Shown here piece by piece: positions 22,490-29,581 of a stretch of 34,578 nt of DNA (its first letter is position 1; each line of letters starts with the position of its first letter). The stretch is from CAYWMD01 sp964458575 (GTDB lineage Bacteria > Verrucomicrobiota > Verrucomicrobiia > Limisphaerales > JADLHS01): NCBI GenBank assembly GCA_964458575.1, contig CAYWMD010000067.1, positions 1-34,578 on the forward strand, in the 5' to 3' direction. The translations under genes were made by a program, and so were the position numbers. Under the pieces are notes generated by a model that was given only the letters and a program-made list of their open reading frames with translations, ran no database searches and was not told the origin of the DNA.

Positions 22490-24597
22490 CGGCTTCTGGA
22501 ACTGTTCGGGTTAATCCACGCCGGGAAACCCAGCGCCGGCGGCTCCGTGGCCGGGTCGAAAGGTTTGCCCTGCTCTGGGTGCAGAGTTATTTCGTAATGC
22601 CGCCCCGCTTGAACCGCCAGCCACTCCCAGTCCGCAGACTCTTTTCCGGCAAGCACGAAACGGTACGGGCTGCGGGCACTCTGACCGAGAGTGAACCTTG
22701 CCTCTCCACGCTCGTCCGTCCTGGCACTGGTCATTTGCGCCATCCGGCCTTCCACCCAAACTTCCACGTTCACGCGTTGCCCGACCTTTGGCGCGTTGCG
22801 TTCCAGCACTTTCACGCGGACGGTGCCACTGGGATAAAACAAACCCACGGTGTTCGTGTAAGCGTCCCAGCGATTCTCGCGGCGGGCGTTCCATCCGCCG
22901 CGTTCGCCGGTCGCGGCGTGAGTGGCGGCCTTGGGTACGCGCATCATCCAATCATAATCGAAGGGCCGTTCGGCGGCGGAGCCGTCAAACCCATGCCACG
23001 ACTGCCGGTCCACGTCCCAGATCTCGGCCCAATAATGCCCGCTGCCGAGGATCGGCCAGGTCGTTGTCACGGGCCGCGCCGCCACGCCAACGGGTCGGGC
23101 CAGGGAAATAAACAGCGAGATCAGGTGCTGGCAATCACCGCCGCCGTTGGCCAGAACCTCGCTCGGGATGGGATCCTCCGCGCCGGGAAAACTTTTCCAC
23201 ACCGCCCGCAACCGCTCCCATCGCCCCACGGTGTCGCAAACATCCGCCATCGTTCGACAGTACTTCACGACCGGGCGCAACTTGCGTTGGTAATCCAACT
23301 GGACCCGCTCCAATGGTTCGTCAAACACGCGCGGCGACGCCGTGAACTTCTCAAAAACGTCCAGCGGCGTGTCCCGGCACCACGGATAGGAACGCCGGGC
23401 CTTCCAAGCCACATTGACCGTTTCTTCGAGGTGACGCGCGGAGATGTGCGCCAGATCATGATCTTCCATACCACCAATCAACATCATCGTTGTCCGCCGC
23501 TCCGGTTCGCGGGTGGAGGTGACCGCTTTCCAGAGCTGTCGGCGATTCGAGCCGGCGCGCGACATGGCCGCGTTGAAACGTTCCGTTTCCGCGCTTGTGA
23601 GGTTGCAACCCGGCAAAGCCGCCGCGTAATCCGCCAAGGGCAGATGCGTTGCACAGTACTCGACCACGGCGCGCATGACGACGGCCTTGTCCTCGCCGAA
23701 CGCGTGAGGCAGGCCGGGCAAAATCCGTGTTTCGACCTTCACCCCGTTGGTCTGCATGAGGGCGCCGAGTTTCTCGCAATCGGCAACGGGAAAGACCTCA
23801 TCGCCCTCGCCGTGGATGAGCAAGATGGGACATTGGATGGTTGAGGGTTGATCCGCCTTCGCTGGGCTTCGGCGCGACGGGAGGTTGAGGGTTGAGGGTG
23901 GGGTTTCTGAACGGACACCCCTCTCCCGGCTGGAAGCCACCCTCTCCCCGCCGGACGGGGAGAGGGATGGGGTGAGGGGCTTGTCTTTCAGTTCTTCAAC
24001 GAGTCCTCCAGCAACTCGGACGTAGAGTTGCGGTTGAACTTCAGGATGCGTGAGGAGAAAGCTCAGACTGCGCTGCGCTCCGAGGCTGAAGCCGACCCAC
24101 GCCACCGCATTGCTCTGCGCCCATTTCCGGCCTTTGAGATATTGATTCAACGCCAGCAATTGCTCGTTGAAATGCAATTGATTGGTCTGGCTGTATTCGA
24201 TGGCCACGGCGGCGCACCCCAGTTCGGCAAATTGCCGCAGTATTTTTCCGCTGGCGGGCACACTGCCGCCCGAGCCGTGGAGAAATACCACCACGGGAAA
24301 TCGCGCCGCGGGCTTGGGCAGGACGACCATGCCTTCGGTCTTGCCCGCGTGTGGCGTCCGCAATGAAAACTCCATCCGCGTGAACGGATCGCGATTCCTG
24401 GCCCAGAGCAACGCCGCAAAAAACCCAACAGCCACAAAGAGGCACATCCATCTTCGCGATGCTACGACGCGACAAGGAAGGGCTGAACTCGGAGAAGATC
24501 GAAGATGGAGGATGGAAGATAGCCAACGCGCCAACCTTGATTGCGGGTTGCTGCCGTGTGGGCCGCGAGCAATTTGAGTCTGGGTAAAGGAAGGCAT
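22486..24597 (-). CDS. Alpha/beta hydrolase plus transglutaminase-like fusion
   Basis: About 703 residues from the chosen ATG 24597; the frame is open to 24696, and a later ATG at 24447, right before the hydrophobic anchor C-L-F-V-A-V-G-F-F-A-A-L-L-W-A, may be the true start. First comes an alpha/beta hydrolase of dienelactone-hydrolase type: oxyanion H-G-S-G-G, nucleophile G-F-S-L-G, an Asp in H-G-E-G-D-E-V-F and a His in G-L-P-H-A-F. A transglutaminase-like domain follows with all three residues: Cys in G-G-G-D-C-Q, His in G-S-G-H-Y-W-A-E-I-W and Asp in H-G-F-D-G-S. A C-terminal beta-sandwich of the carboxypeptidase-regulatory kind closes the protein. It is probably membrane-anchored and extracytoplasmic. 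The hydrolase part is interrupted by repeat-encoded residues. The substrate is unknown. Confidence 0.82.
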   Translation of the reverse strand: MPSFTQTQIARGPHGSNPQSRLARWLSSILHLRSSPSSALPCRVVASRRWMCLFVAVGFFAALLWARNRDPFTRMEFSLRTPHAGKTEGMVVLPKPAARFPVVVFLHGSGGSVPASGKILRQFAELGCAAVAIEYSQTNQLHFNEQLLALNQYLKGRKWAQSNAVAWVGFSLGAQRSLSFLLTHPEVQPQLYVRVAGGLVEELKDKPLTPSLSPSGGERVASSRERGVRSETPPSTLNLPSRRSPAKADQPSTIQCPILLIHGEGDEVFPVADCEKLGALMQTNGVKVETRILPGLPHAFGEDKAVVMRAVVEYCATHLPLADYAAALPGCNLTSAETERFNAAMSRAGSNRRQLWKAVTSTREPERRTTMMLIGGMEDHDLAHISARHLEETVNVAWKARRSYPWCRDTPLDVFEKFTASPRVFDEPLERVQLDYQRKLRPVVKYCRTMADVCDTVGRWERLRAVWKSFPGAEDPIPSEVLANGGGDCQHLISLFISLARPVGVAARPVTTTWPILGSGHYWAEIWDVDRQSWHGFDGSAAERPFDYDWMMRVPKAATHAATGERGGWNARRENRWDAYTNTVGLFYPSGTVRVKVLERNAPKVGQRVNVEVWVEGRMAQMTSARTDERGEARFTLGQSARSPYRFVLAGKESADWEWLAVQAGRHYEITLHPEQGKPFDPATEPPALGFPAWINPNSSRSR
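23838..23981. repeat. Repeat DNA inserted in frame in the hydrolase domain
   Basis: Period-7 GGTTGAG units at 23839-23852 and 23883-23903 flank a CCGCCTTCGCTGGGCTTCGG segment. Then comes a CTCTCCCCGCC-GGACGGGGAGAG hairpin. On the minus strand it reads P-L-T-P-S-L-S-P-S-G-G-E-R ... P-S-T-L-N-L-P-S-R-R, and falls between the hydrolase nucleophile and acid segments. Confidence 0.7.
24494..24521. repeat. Heptamer array, GAAGATG type
   Basis: Four 7-base units (GAAGATC, GAAGATG, GAGGATG, GAAGATA) at the very beginning of the hydrolase reading frame. This casts doubt on the codons upstream of 24447 being real coding sequence. Confidence 0.8.
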
Positions 24598-24940
24598 ATC
24601 AGTCTGTATGAATGTTCCCCTCACCCGTCCTGCGGACACCCCCCCACGAACAGGAGCGCCGACTTGCAGTCGGCTTTCGGGGTGTCGAACGTCCAAAGCC
24701 GGTCACAGACCGGCGCTCCGCCCGTCCGGTTCCGGGGTTGAAGGCGCGAATCTCCGATAGCACGCGACGTGGCCGTAGCGCAGATTGAGAATCTGCTGTT
24801 TCCGCTGACTGGTAGTCGGCGAGGCGTCCGCAGTTCGAAAGGCCGGCGGATTGCCAATCCGCGACACAGCAGACTGGCAGTCTGCGCTACCTTGCTGCGC
24901 GTGGAACGCGCCCCTACCGATGACGAATGGACGATTGGTT
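24598..24940. repeat. Spacer with six 17-19 base hairpins
   Basis: No gene seen. Perfect stem-loops lie at 24658-24674 (GCCGACT-TGC-AGTCGGC), 24698-24714 (GCCGGTC-ACA-GACCGGC), 24780-24796 (GCAGATT-GAG-AATCTGC), 24846-24862 (GCGGATT-GCC-AATCCGC) and 24869-24885 (GCAGACT-GGC-AGTCTGC). A sixth with one wobble is at 24803-24821. All have 3-base loops and arms like GCNGAYT. GTAGCGCAGA at 24775-24784 pairs with 24881-24890 and encloses four of them. The spacer also carries whatever signals end the upstream gene and begin the next. Confidence 0.8.
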
Positions 24941-26602
24941 TCATTCTTCTCTGCCCAACTCCAATAGAATCCAAAACGTGGCACCAGTCGCCAGCTTGAA
25001 CAAGCCGCCATCGAAGCAGAAAGCGACGAGCGGAACAATCGCGCCGGCACGGCACGCCGCTTTGAGTCTGGAGTCTGGAGTCTGGAGTCTCAAGTCGCCG
25101 GCTTTAGACGCAAGACTCTGGACTATTGACTTTGGACTGAGCGACATCGCGATGTACGCGCCAAAGCATACGAGCGCGGGAAGGCCGAGCGTCATGCCGA
25201 GCATGAGATAGTCGTTCAATTGAATGGCGGCGCTTTCGCTGGCCTTGGCAGGAAGATAGTAGTGGTCGTACAATCGTTGCGGTTGATTCCAGCCGGCACC
25301 CAGCCACGGCTCCTCCGCCATGATTTGCAATGCACCTTCCCAGGCGGCGACGCGGTTGCGCCAGGAGAAATCATTCACGTTGCCGACGGAGAACGCCCGA
25401 CGGGCAACTGTGCGTTCCGTGTGGCGGTAGTTCCAGAATGTGATTACCGCCAATGACAGAACAAGCAAGCCCAGCGCAAAACAATTTCTGCGCGACCACG
25501 AAAGACACGAAATACACGAACAAAGGCGGGCAAAAACCCACCTCACCCCGGCCCGCTCCACTCCCCTTGGAAACACCTCATCCGGCTTCGCCACCTTCTC
25601 CCCATCCGCTGCGGAGAAGGGAAATCCGATGGGCGGAGAGGGAGTTTCCTTTTCGTGTGTTTGGTGTATTTCGTGGTTGAATCTCTGGTAGCCGAGATAG
25701 GCAAGTCCCATCGCCGTCGCCAGCCACGCGCCGCGACTGTAACTCTTGATCAGCCCGAACGACATGACGCCAGCAGCCGTGAGACAGAAAGGGATTTGCG
25801 CCCATCGCCATGCGGATGACTTCCCGGTTGAAGGTTGAAGGTTGAATGTTGAAGGTTGAATGTTACCCACACGGATCAGGACTTGTCCCAGCGCCAGCAC
25901 GACGCCGACTCCCATCAACATCCCGAAAATGTTCGGATTATCCCACGACCCATTCCACCGCTCCTGGCCGCGATATTGAAACTGCCGCAGTTCTTCCGAT
26001 TGCCAGAAACAACCGAACAGCAGCAGAACGGTGAAAATGAAAATCACAGCGCCGGCCCTGCGATCTTCCATCTTCCATCTTCCGTCTTCGGCAGCCGCCC
26101 TCCCCCATCTCGCCCAAACGGCTGCGCCTTTCCCGAGCACAATTCCACCGAGCAACACGAGCGCCTCGGTGGATTTGGACGCCGCCGAATACTGGAACGC
26201 ATACGTGAGGACGGTAATGATCAAACCGACGATCAACCACAGGTCCGGATTGCTAAACCATGAGGTAGGGCGCGTCGCTCCGCGCGCGCCGGAATCGGGA
26301 TTAAGATTAAGAGGAAGATTAGGATTAAGAACTGCGGCGCGCTCGGAGTGGCGACCTACCTGCCGCCTCCGCAAAATTGCAAACGTGACGAAATAGACCG
26401 CAAGACAGGCAAACACCATCCATTGCGTCTCAGTATCGCGAAGAGTGAACTCAATTTCCTGAATCCACGTCCCCACGGTGCCGTAGCTCCGCAAGCCCCG
26501 CGCCGAACCGAACAAGCAAAAGGCCAGCGCCACAAAAAGGCACAACATGCACATGGCGCTGAAAACTCTTGCGCCTTTTGTGCCTTTTCGTGGCTGCCTC
26601 AT
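24941..26602 (-). CDS. O-antigen ligase / polymerase-like membrane protein
   Basis: A 553-residue polytopic protein with roughly ten hydrophobic helices (for example A-M-C-M-L-C-L-F-V-A-L-A-F-C-L-F and L-I-V-G-L-I-I-T-V-L-T-Y-A). It shows the Wzy/WaaL signature: a large periplasmic loop holding R-N-R-V-A-A-W-E-G-A-L-Q-I and E-E-P-W-L-G-A-G-W-N, and a preceding K-S-Y-S-R-G-A-W-L-A. These enzymes join or polymerise lipid-linked polysaccharide. The ATG at 26602 overlaps the stop of the M3 gene (ATGA). The gene carries at least five in-frame repeat stretches in its loops. The dTDP-rhamnose operon in the window may feed the same polymer (inference). Confidence 0.87.
   Translation of the reverse strand: MRQPRKGTKGARVFSAMCMLCLFVALAFCLFGSARGLRSYGTVGTWIQEIEFTLRDTETQWMVFACLAVYFVTFAILRRRQVGRHSERAAVLNPNLPLNLNPDSGARGATRPTSWFSNPDLWLIVGLIITVLTYAFQYSAASKSTEALVLLGGIVLGKGAAVWARWGRAAAEDGRWKMEDRRAGAVIFIFTVLLLFGCFWQSEELRQFQYRGQERWNGSWDNPNIFGMLMGVGVVLALGQVLIRVGNIQPSTFNLQPSTGKSSAWRWAQIPFCLTAAGVMSFGLIKSYSRGAWLATAMGLAYLGYQRFNHEIHQTHEKETPSPPIGFPFSAADGEKVAKPDEVFPRGVERAGVRWVFARLCSCISCLSWSRRNCFALGLLVLSLAVITFWNYRHTERTVARRAFSVGNVNDFSWRNRVAAWEGALQIMAEEPWLGAGWNQPQRLYDHYYLPAKASESAAIQLNDYLMLGMTLGLPALVCFGAYIAMSLSPKSIVQSLASKAGDLRLQTPDSRLKAACRAGAIVPLVAFCFDGGLFKLATGATFWILLELGREE
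25064..25091. repeat. Heptamer array, GAGTCTG type
   Basis: Four units (GAGTCTG three times, then GAGTCTC) inside the 3' part of the ligase gene, followed by decayed copies to about 25140. They encode a Ser/Lys/Leu-rich loop. Confidence 0.85.
25500..25680. repeat. Repeat-derived stretch inside the ligase gene
   Basis: Contains AAAGACACGAAATACACGAA at its left end, a TCACCCCGGCCCG ... TTCTCCCCATCC ... GGAGAAGGG low-complexity core with a hairpin around TCCGCTGCGGA, and GTGTTTGGTGTATTTCGTGG at its right end. The ends are imperfect inverted relatives (CACGAAATACAC against GTGTATTTCGTG). It is in frame and encodes R-F-N-H-E-I-H-Q-T-H-E and a Pro/Glu-rich loop. Confidence 0.65.
25826..25866. repeat. 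Heptamer array, GGTTGAA type
   Basis: Five units of [GT]GTTGAA (GGTTGAA three times, TGTTGAA, GGTTGAA), then TGTTACC, with period exactly 7. On the coding strand it gives Q-P-S-T-F-N-L-Q-P-S-T in a loop of the ligase protein. Confidence 0.85.
26063..26090. repeat. Heptamer array, ATCTTCC type
   Basis: ATCTTCC three times, then GTCTTCG. In frame in the ligase gene, it encodes E-D-G-R-W-K-M-E-D-R in a loop. Confidence 0.85.
26300..26329. repeat. Hexamer array, ATTAAG type
   Basis: Units ATTAAG, ATTAAG, AGGAAG, ATTAGG, ATTAAG inside the ligase gene (encoding L-N-P-N-L-P-L-N-L-N-P). It is the same hexamer as in the composite repeats at 21134 and at the window end. Confidence 0.8.
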
Positions 26603-27150
26603 TTGGGTCCGCTTTCGGGATTAAGCTGCCGCCGCTTCTTCTGATAATTCTTCATGAATTCCTCCGCCCGCTCCCGCTTTGCGCGTCGCCACTCGGAAAA
26701 CAACACCAACGCGCTCCCGATGATGAGGTAGGCAATAAATCCCTTCCAGAAGGTATCCAGTAACGCTGGCCGAATCCCACACTTGAGTCCCACCGCCTCA
26801 AGCACGGGCGGCGGCTCGGGCACGTGCATCCACACTAACCCGGCGCGGTAAATGAGATGTTTTAGTCCCAGCCACAAGAGCACTGTGGCTTGGGTTGTAA
26901 GACTTCGCGCTGCGAACACGTAACCGCTGACAGCCAAGTGCAGTAGTCCTGCCAGAACCAGCAGATTGCGATTGCTAAGTCCAAACAAAACATCCGATCT
27001 GTGTAGCACCATCAAGCGTTCCGTGATCACGAATGGGGTTACAGCGGCGAGCACGAGCAAGATTGCTGTACCTGAGTAAACGTATCCTTTGAAAACGGAT
27101 GTCTCCGTTTCCCCTTTTGGGAAACCTCCGCGCGGGTCGGTTTTACGCAT
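26599..27150 (-). CDS. MauE/DoxX-like membrane protein, M3
   Basis: A 183-residue protein with four hydrophobic helices: at about 25-45 (Y-S-G-T-A-I-L-L-V-L-A-A-V), 60-80 (L-L-V-L-A-G-L-L-H-L-A-V), 85-105 and 140-160 (G-F-I-A-Y-L-I-I-G-S-A-L-V-L-F). A basic tail follows (E-W-R-R-A-K-R-E-R). It shares layout with M1 and M2, including the R-A-G-L-V-W segment after helix 3 and a Cys (L-K-C-G) where M2 has CGCLG. MauE and DoxX relatives are quinone- or disulfide-linked redox partners; the redox role here is inferred. ATG 27150 is used because the frame opening at 27156 is TTG. It is the last gene of module 3 and overlaps the ligase start by 4 bases. Confidence 0.65.
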   Translation of the reverse strand: MRKTDPRGGFPKGETETSVFKGYVYSGTAILLVLAAVTPFVITERLMVLHRSDVLFGLSNRNLLVLAGLLHLAVSGYVFAARSLTTQATVLLWLGLKHLIYRAGLVWMHVPEPPPVLEAVGLKCGIRPALLDTFWKGFIAYLIIGSALVLFSEWRRAKRERAEEFMKNYQKKRRQLNPESGPK

Positions 27151-27400
27151 TATCAACGCTGATTACCACAGGCTCTCTGGTGCCGAGCGGACTACCGGTT
27201 CCGCCGATGCTCGCAAGCACAACCCACCAAAATATGCACACGTAATGTTGCGGAGTCCTTCGCCAAACAATGTGTCGAACCGCCAAGCAGCGCGTGCCTC
27301 ATTCAATTGGAGCGACCAACCGCACTACTTTGATTTGCACTGCGTCGCACTCAATTCCTCGTCCGTTTACTCATGAGAGGATTCCCTTTGTTCTCAAACA

Positions 27401-27931
27401 TCAAACGTAACGACGCGTTGAGCCAATCCCCGTCACACACAACAGGCCGAGCGAAGCGAGAGTCGCGCTTAGGGACACAATATAACACTTTTCTTGGCCC
27501 GAATGTGAAGGTGTACATTGTCGCTCAGTTTGACAGACCCCCTCAATTTTTACGCATGTCGATAACTCCTTGAAATAAGGAACGATCGCAACATAGTAGT
27601 CCCCAGCCGCCTCTAGGTCACTGCAAGTACAGCGTCCTGATACATCTACGAGACAATGCCCTCTCCATGATTGTACTACAACGACCCAGTCCGACGGTGG
27701 ATAAATTATTGGAATTTCCACGCATGCAGTGCATACGGCAGAACGGCAAAAAATATATCTCGACGCCAAAGTCTCGTAACATTCACTCGTCGGACAATCC
27801 AAAGGGAGATTGGTGCTACACACCCCACCTTCCTCGGTTGACCAATTCGACGGCGAGTTGTTTGGACACGGAGTTTGTGCCATCAGGCTAGCAGCGACGT
27901 TCAGTAATACAACTATAGCCCATGTCTTCAT
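27401..27931 (-). CDS. Secreted cysteine-rich protein, P3
   Basis: A 176-residue protein with a signal peptide (W-A-I-V-V-L-L-N-V-A-A-S-L-M-A, probable cleavage before Q-T-P-C) and 15 cysteines in the mature part. A shared motif reads G-H-C-x5-G-R-C-T-C, followed by Y-Y-V-A-I-V-P, like G-T-C-x6-G-Q-C-T-C and Y-A-V-V-A-I-P in P1. No named family is recognised. Such density of cysteine outside the cytoplasm implies several disulfides or metal binding. The ATG overlaps the S3 stop (ATGA), so its translation is coupled to S3. The last 25 residues are mildly hydrophobic (L-A-S-L-G-L-L-C-V-T-G) and might be a membrane anchor. Confidence 0.75.
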   Translation of the reverse strand: MKTWAIVVLLNVAASLMAQTPCPNNSPSNWSTEEGGVCSTNLPLDCPTSECYETLASRYIFCRSAVCTACVEIPIIYPPSDWVVVVQSWRGHCLVDVSGRCTCSDLEAAGDYYVAIVPYFKELSTCVKIEGVCQTERQCTPSHSGQEKCYIVSLSATLASLGLLCVTGIGSTRRYV

Positions 27932-29085
27932 ATTTCATCATTTCCTTTCATTTTTGTATGTTGGTTTTCCTGTTCCTTCTGGTGTTTCGCATTGTACGAT
28001 TTCAAAATCAAAATGCTGAGGGCACCACACAGAGCGACCAAAAGAAGCATGACTCGAACGAACGCGGGAGATCGCCTTGGTGTCATTTTCCGAAGTTCCG
28101 ATAATTGTTGAATCTTCTCCCAATTCAATTGGGTTGCCCTGTAACTGGGCTTTGATTTTGAGTTCTCTTCCGTTGGCCAGCCGCTTGACACTCGGCCATG
28201 GACCACGGGTGGCACCAAGGCTTGCCCCCGGGAAAACCTATGATCTTCAACGTATGCCCCCTCTGGCAGGCCCGGCCTGAAAGAATCCGGGTTACACTTT
28301 CCTTGGATCCCGTTAACTTGAAAATCAAAGACAACCAGAGGTTTTTGATCACTGGATGCAAACCTCGTAAGGACTACCTTAGAAGGAATTTGAAAAGTGC
28401 CCAAGTTGGTGAAATTAGACGCCTCCAAAATGGCATTTGTGCGATCATGATCGGCATACAAGAACCAAATTGCTCTTGGTAAACGAAGCGAGTCTGGATT
28501 ACGCGAAATAAACGCTTTGACACATTGGTCTCCTCTATCAAGATCATGTGGTTGAAACTTAATCGGGTCGAGCCACTGGTTCGTGCGTGAATCCAGATAG
28601 CAGGATGCGGCGTAGGCATAGAACAACATGACTATTTCCGGGGCCAGAATGCGATCAGGGAAACTTTTGCGAAATATTTGTGCAGTCAGACTATTGGGCT
28701 GTCGGTTCGACGAGTTGTCCACCAAGGACGCCGCAACCTTTCTTTCGACATGACTGGTTTGATAAATATACTCGCCATCATCGCTTAATTCCAAGACCCA
28801 CCTGTTCGTGGTGGTTTCCCGCATTTGCAAGATTGACCACTTGCAATCGTGATAGCTGATATGCATTTGGCGAGATGGAAGAATGCCGTAACTTCGTGAA
28901 TTAATGCTCATCACGCCATCCACCTCAAATTCGACAGCCGACGCGACCGCCATCTCAAGCAATAATAACAGCGATACGACGCCAACTTGAAAGACGGTGG
29001 CAGGTGGAAGTTTTTTTTCTCTCCCGGCCCGGGTACCTAGTCCTTGTTTCGTTTCACAGCCGTTTGCGATTAGAGTTAGATTCAT
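27928..29085 (-). CDS. Exported single-anchor protein, S3
   Basis: A 385-residue protein with a long N-region before a signal-like helix (about 33-50: V-G-V-V-S-L-L-L-L-L-E-M-A). A soluble domain follows, and then a C-terminal membrane helix (about 345-365: V-M-L-L-L-V-A-L-C-G-A-L) and a Lys/Gln-rich tail. The motif C-K-W-S-I-L-Q ... L-E-L-S-D-D-G-E-Y-I-Y matches the corresponding W-x-I ... Y-D-G segments of S1 and S2. A start closer to the hydrophobic helix is possible. The topology suggests a large external domain held by one helix. No enzyme motif is visible. Confidence 0.7.
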   Translation of the reverse strand: MNLTLIANGCETKQGLGTRAGREKKLPPATVFQVGVVSLLLLLEMAVASAVEFEVDGVMSINSRSYGILPSRQMHISYHDCKWSILQMRETTTNRWVLELSDDGEYIYQTSHVERKVAASLVDNSSNRQPNSLTAQIFRKSFPDRILAPEIVMLFYAYAASCYLDSRTNQWLDPIKFQPHDLDRGDQCVKAFISRNPDSLRLPRAIWFLYADHDRTNAILEASNFTNLGTFQIPSKVVLTRFASSDQKPLVVFDFQVNGIQGKCNPDSFRPGLPEGAYVEDHRFSRGQALVPPVVHGRVSSGWPTEENSKSKPSYRATQLNWEKIQQLSELRKMTPRRSPAFVRVMLLLVALCGALSILILKSYNAKHQKEQENQHTKMKGNDEI

Positions 29086-29094
29086 GCAAATGGC

Positions 29095-29307
29095 TTACTG
29101 AGATTGAAAACCTGAGCTTTCCTCTATGGGCGCAATTGCCTTCCGTCGCTGATACCATAGCCAGATTAAGTGGCCGTAAATGCCGATGAGCAGGTAAGCC
29201 GACACCTGTTTCATGATGTTATCTGCCGTTTGCGGCGAGATGTGGAGGGCGGCCGTGCGGTTGCCGAGACAACCGCACGGCTCCCCGACCAGGTCCTCTT
29301 CTTGTGC
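29095..29307 (-). pseudogene. Truncated MauE/DoxX-like gene (M remnant)
   Basis: Translating the minus strand directly after the P2 stop gives, in the same frame, E-P-C-G-C-L-G-N-R-T-A-A-L-H-I-S-P-Q-T-A-D-N-I-M-K, then A-Y-L-L-I-G-I-Y, and a stop at 29095-29097. This is close to the C-terminal third of M2 (C-G-C-L-G-N-L-T-D-A-L-H-I-S-P-E). The first three helices and any start codon are missing, and there is no room for them between P2 and this segment. It is therefore a decayed third copy of M, lying exactly where the S-P-M order predicts one. Confidence 0.8.
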
Positions 29308-29538
29308 TTATATCTCGTCACAAATACAACTACCCTCATGCGGGCCGGGTGTCGGCGCCTTAGCACATATTCCGCGTTGAACGTCTCCCTCATCATCGGT
29401 GTAGTCACACGCTTTGGCTTCGCACGACCCATCTTCCTTCGGCTCGGGACACATCAAGAGGGATGCCACCGAACTCCCCATCCCGAGCATGAGCGTGACT
29501 GCGATCAGGTACGCGCACTTTTTCGTTTGTTTCTTCAT
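29308..29538 (-). CDS. Secreted cysteine-rich small protein, P2
   Basis: A 76-residue protein: a basic start (M-K-K-Q-T-K-K), a signal peptide (A-Y-L-I-A-V-T-L-M-L-G-M-G-S-S-V-A-S), then an acidic mature part with six cysteines. It ends G-I-C-x10-G-S-C-I-C-D-E-I, the same GxC..GxCxC ending as in P1 and P3. The start at 29538 is set by a strong ribosome site; a frame opening 9 codons earlier has none. It is the shortest and apparently minimal member of the family. The neighbours are S2 upstream and the M remnant directly downstream. Confidence 0.78.
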   Translation of the reverse strand: MKKQTKKCAYLIAVTLMLGMGSSVASLLMCPEPKEDGSCEAKACDYTDDEGDVQRGICAKAPTPGPHEGSCICDEI

Positions 29539-29541
29539 TAT

Positions 29542-29549
29542 CTCACCTT
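29542..29549 (-). promoter_or_regulatory. Strong ribosome binding site for P2
   Basis: AAGGTGAG on the minus strand ends 3 bases before the ATG at 29538. It favours this start over the upstream in-frame ATG at 29565. Confidence 0.65.
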
Positions 29550-29581
29550 TCTGTTTGTGGTTCACTGAAGAGGACAGATAG

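Noticed and set aside
22579..23844. 421-codon open frame on the plus strand
   Set aside because: Antisense to the hydrolase/transglutaminase gene, which has complete catalytic motifs.
24658..24890. Possible CRISPR array
   Set aside because: Units are 17-19 base hairpins with differing sequence and irregular spacing (23 to 82 bases), and there are no cas genes; not direct repeats with uniform spacers.
27089..27376. 95-codon plus-strand open frame across the M3-P3 gap
   Set aside because: Overlaps the start of M3 on the other strand, with no domain or ribosome site; the 27151-27400 gap shows no convincing gene and probably holds the promoter for M3 and the ligase.
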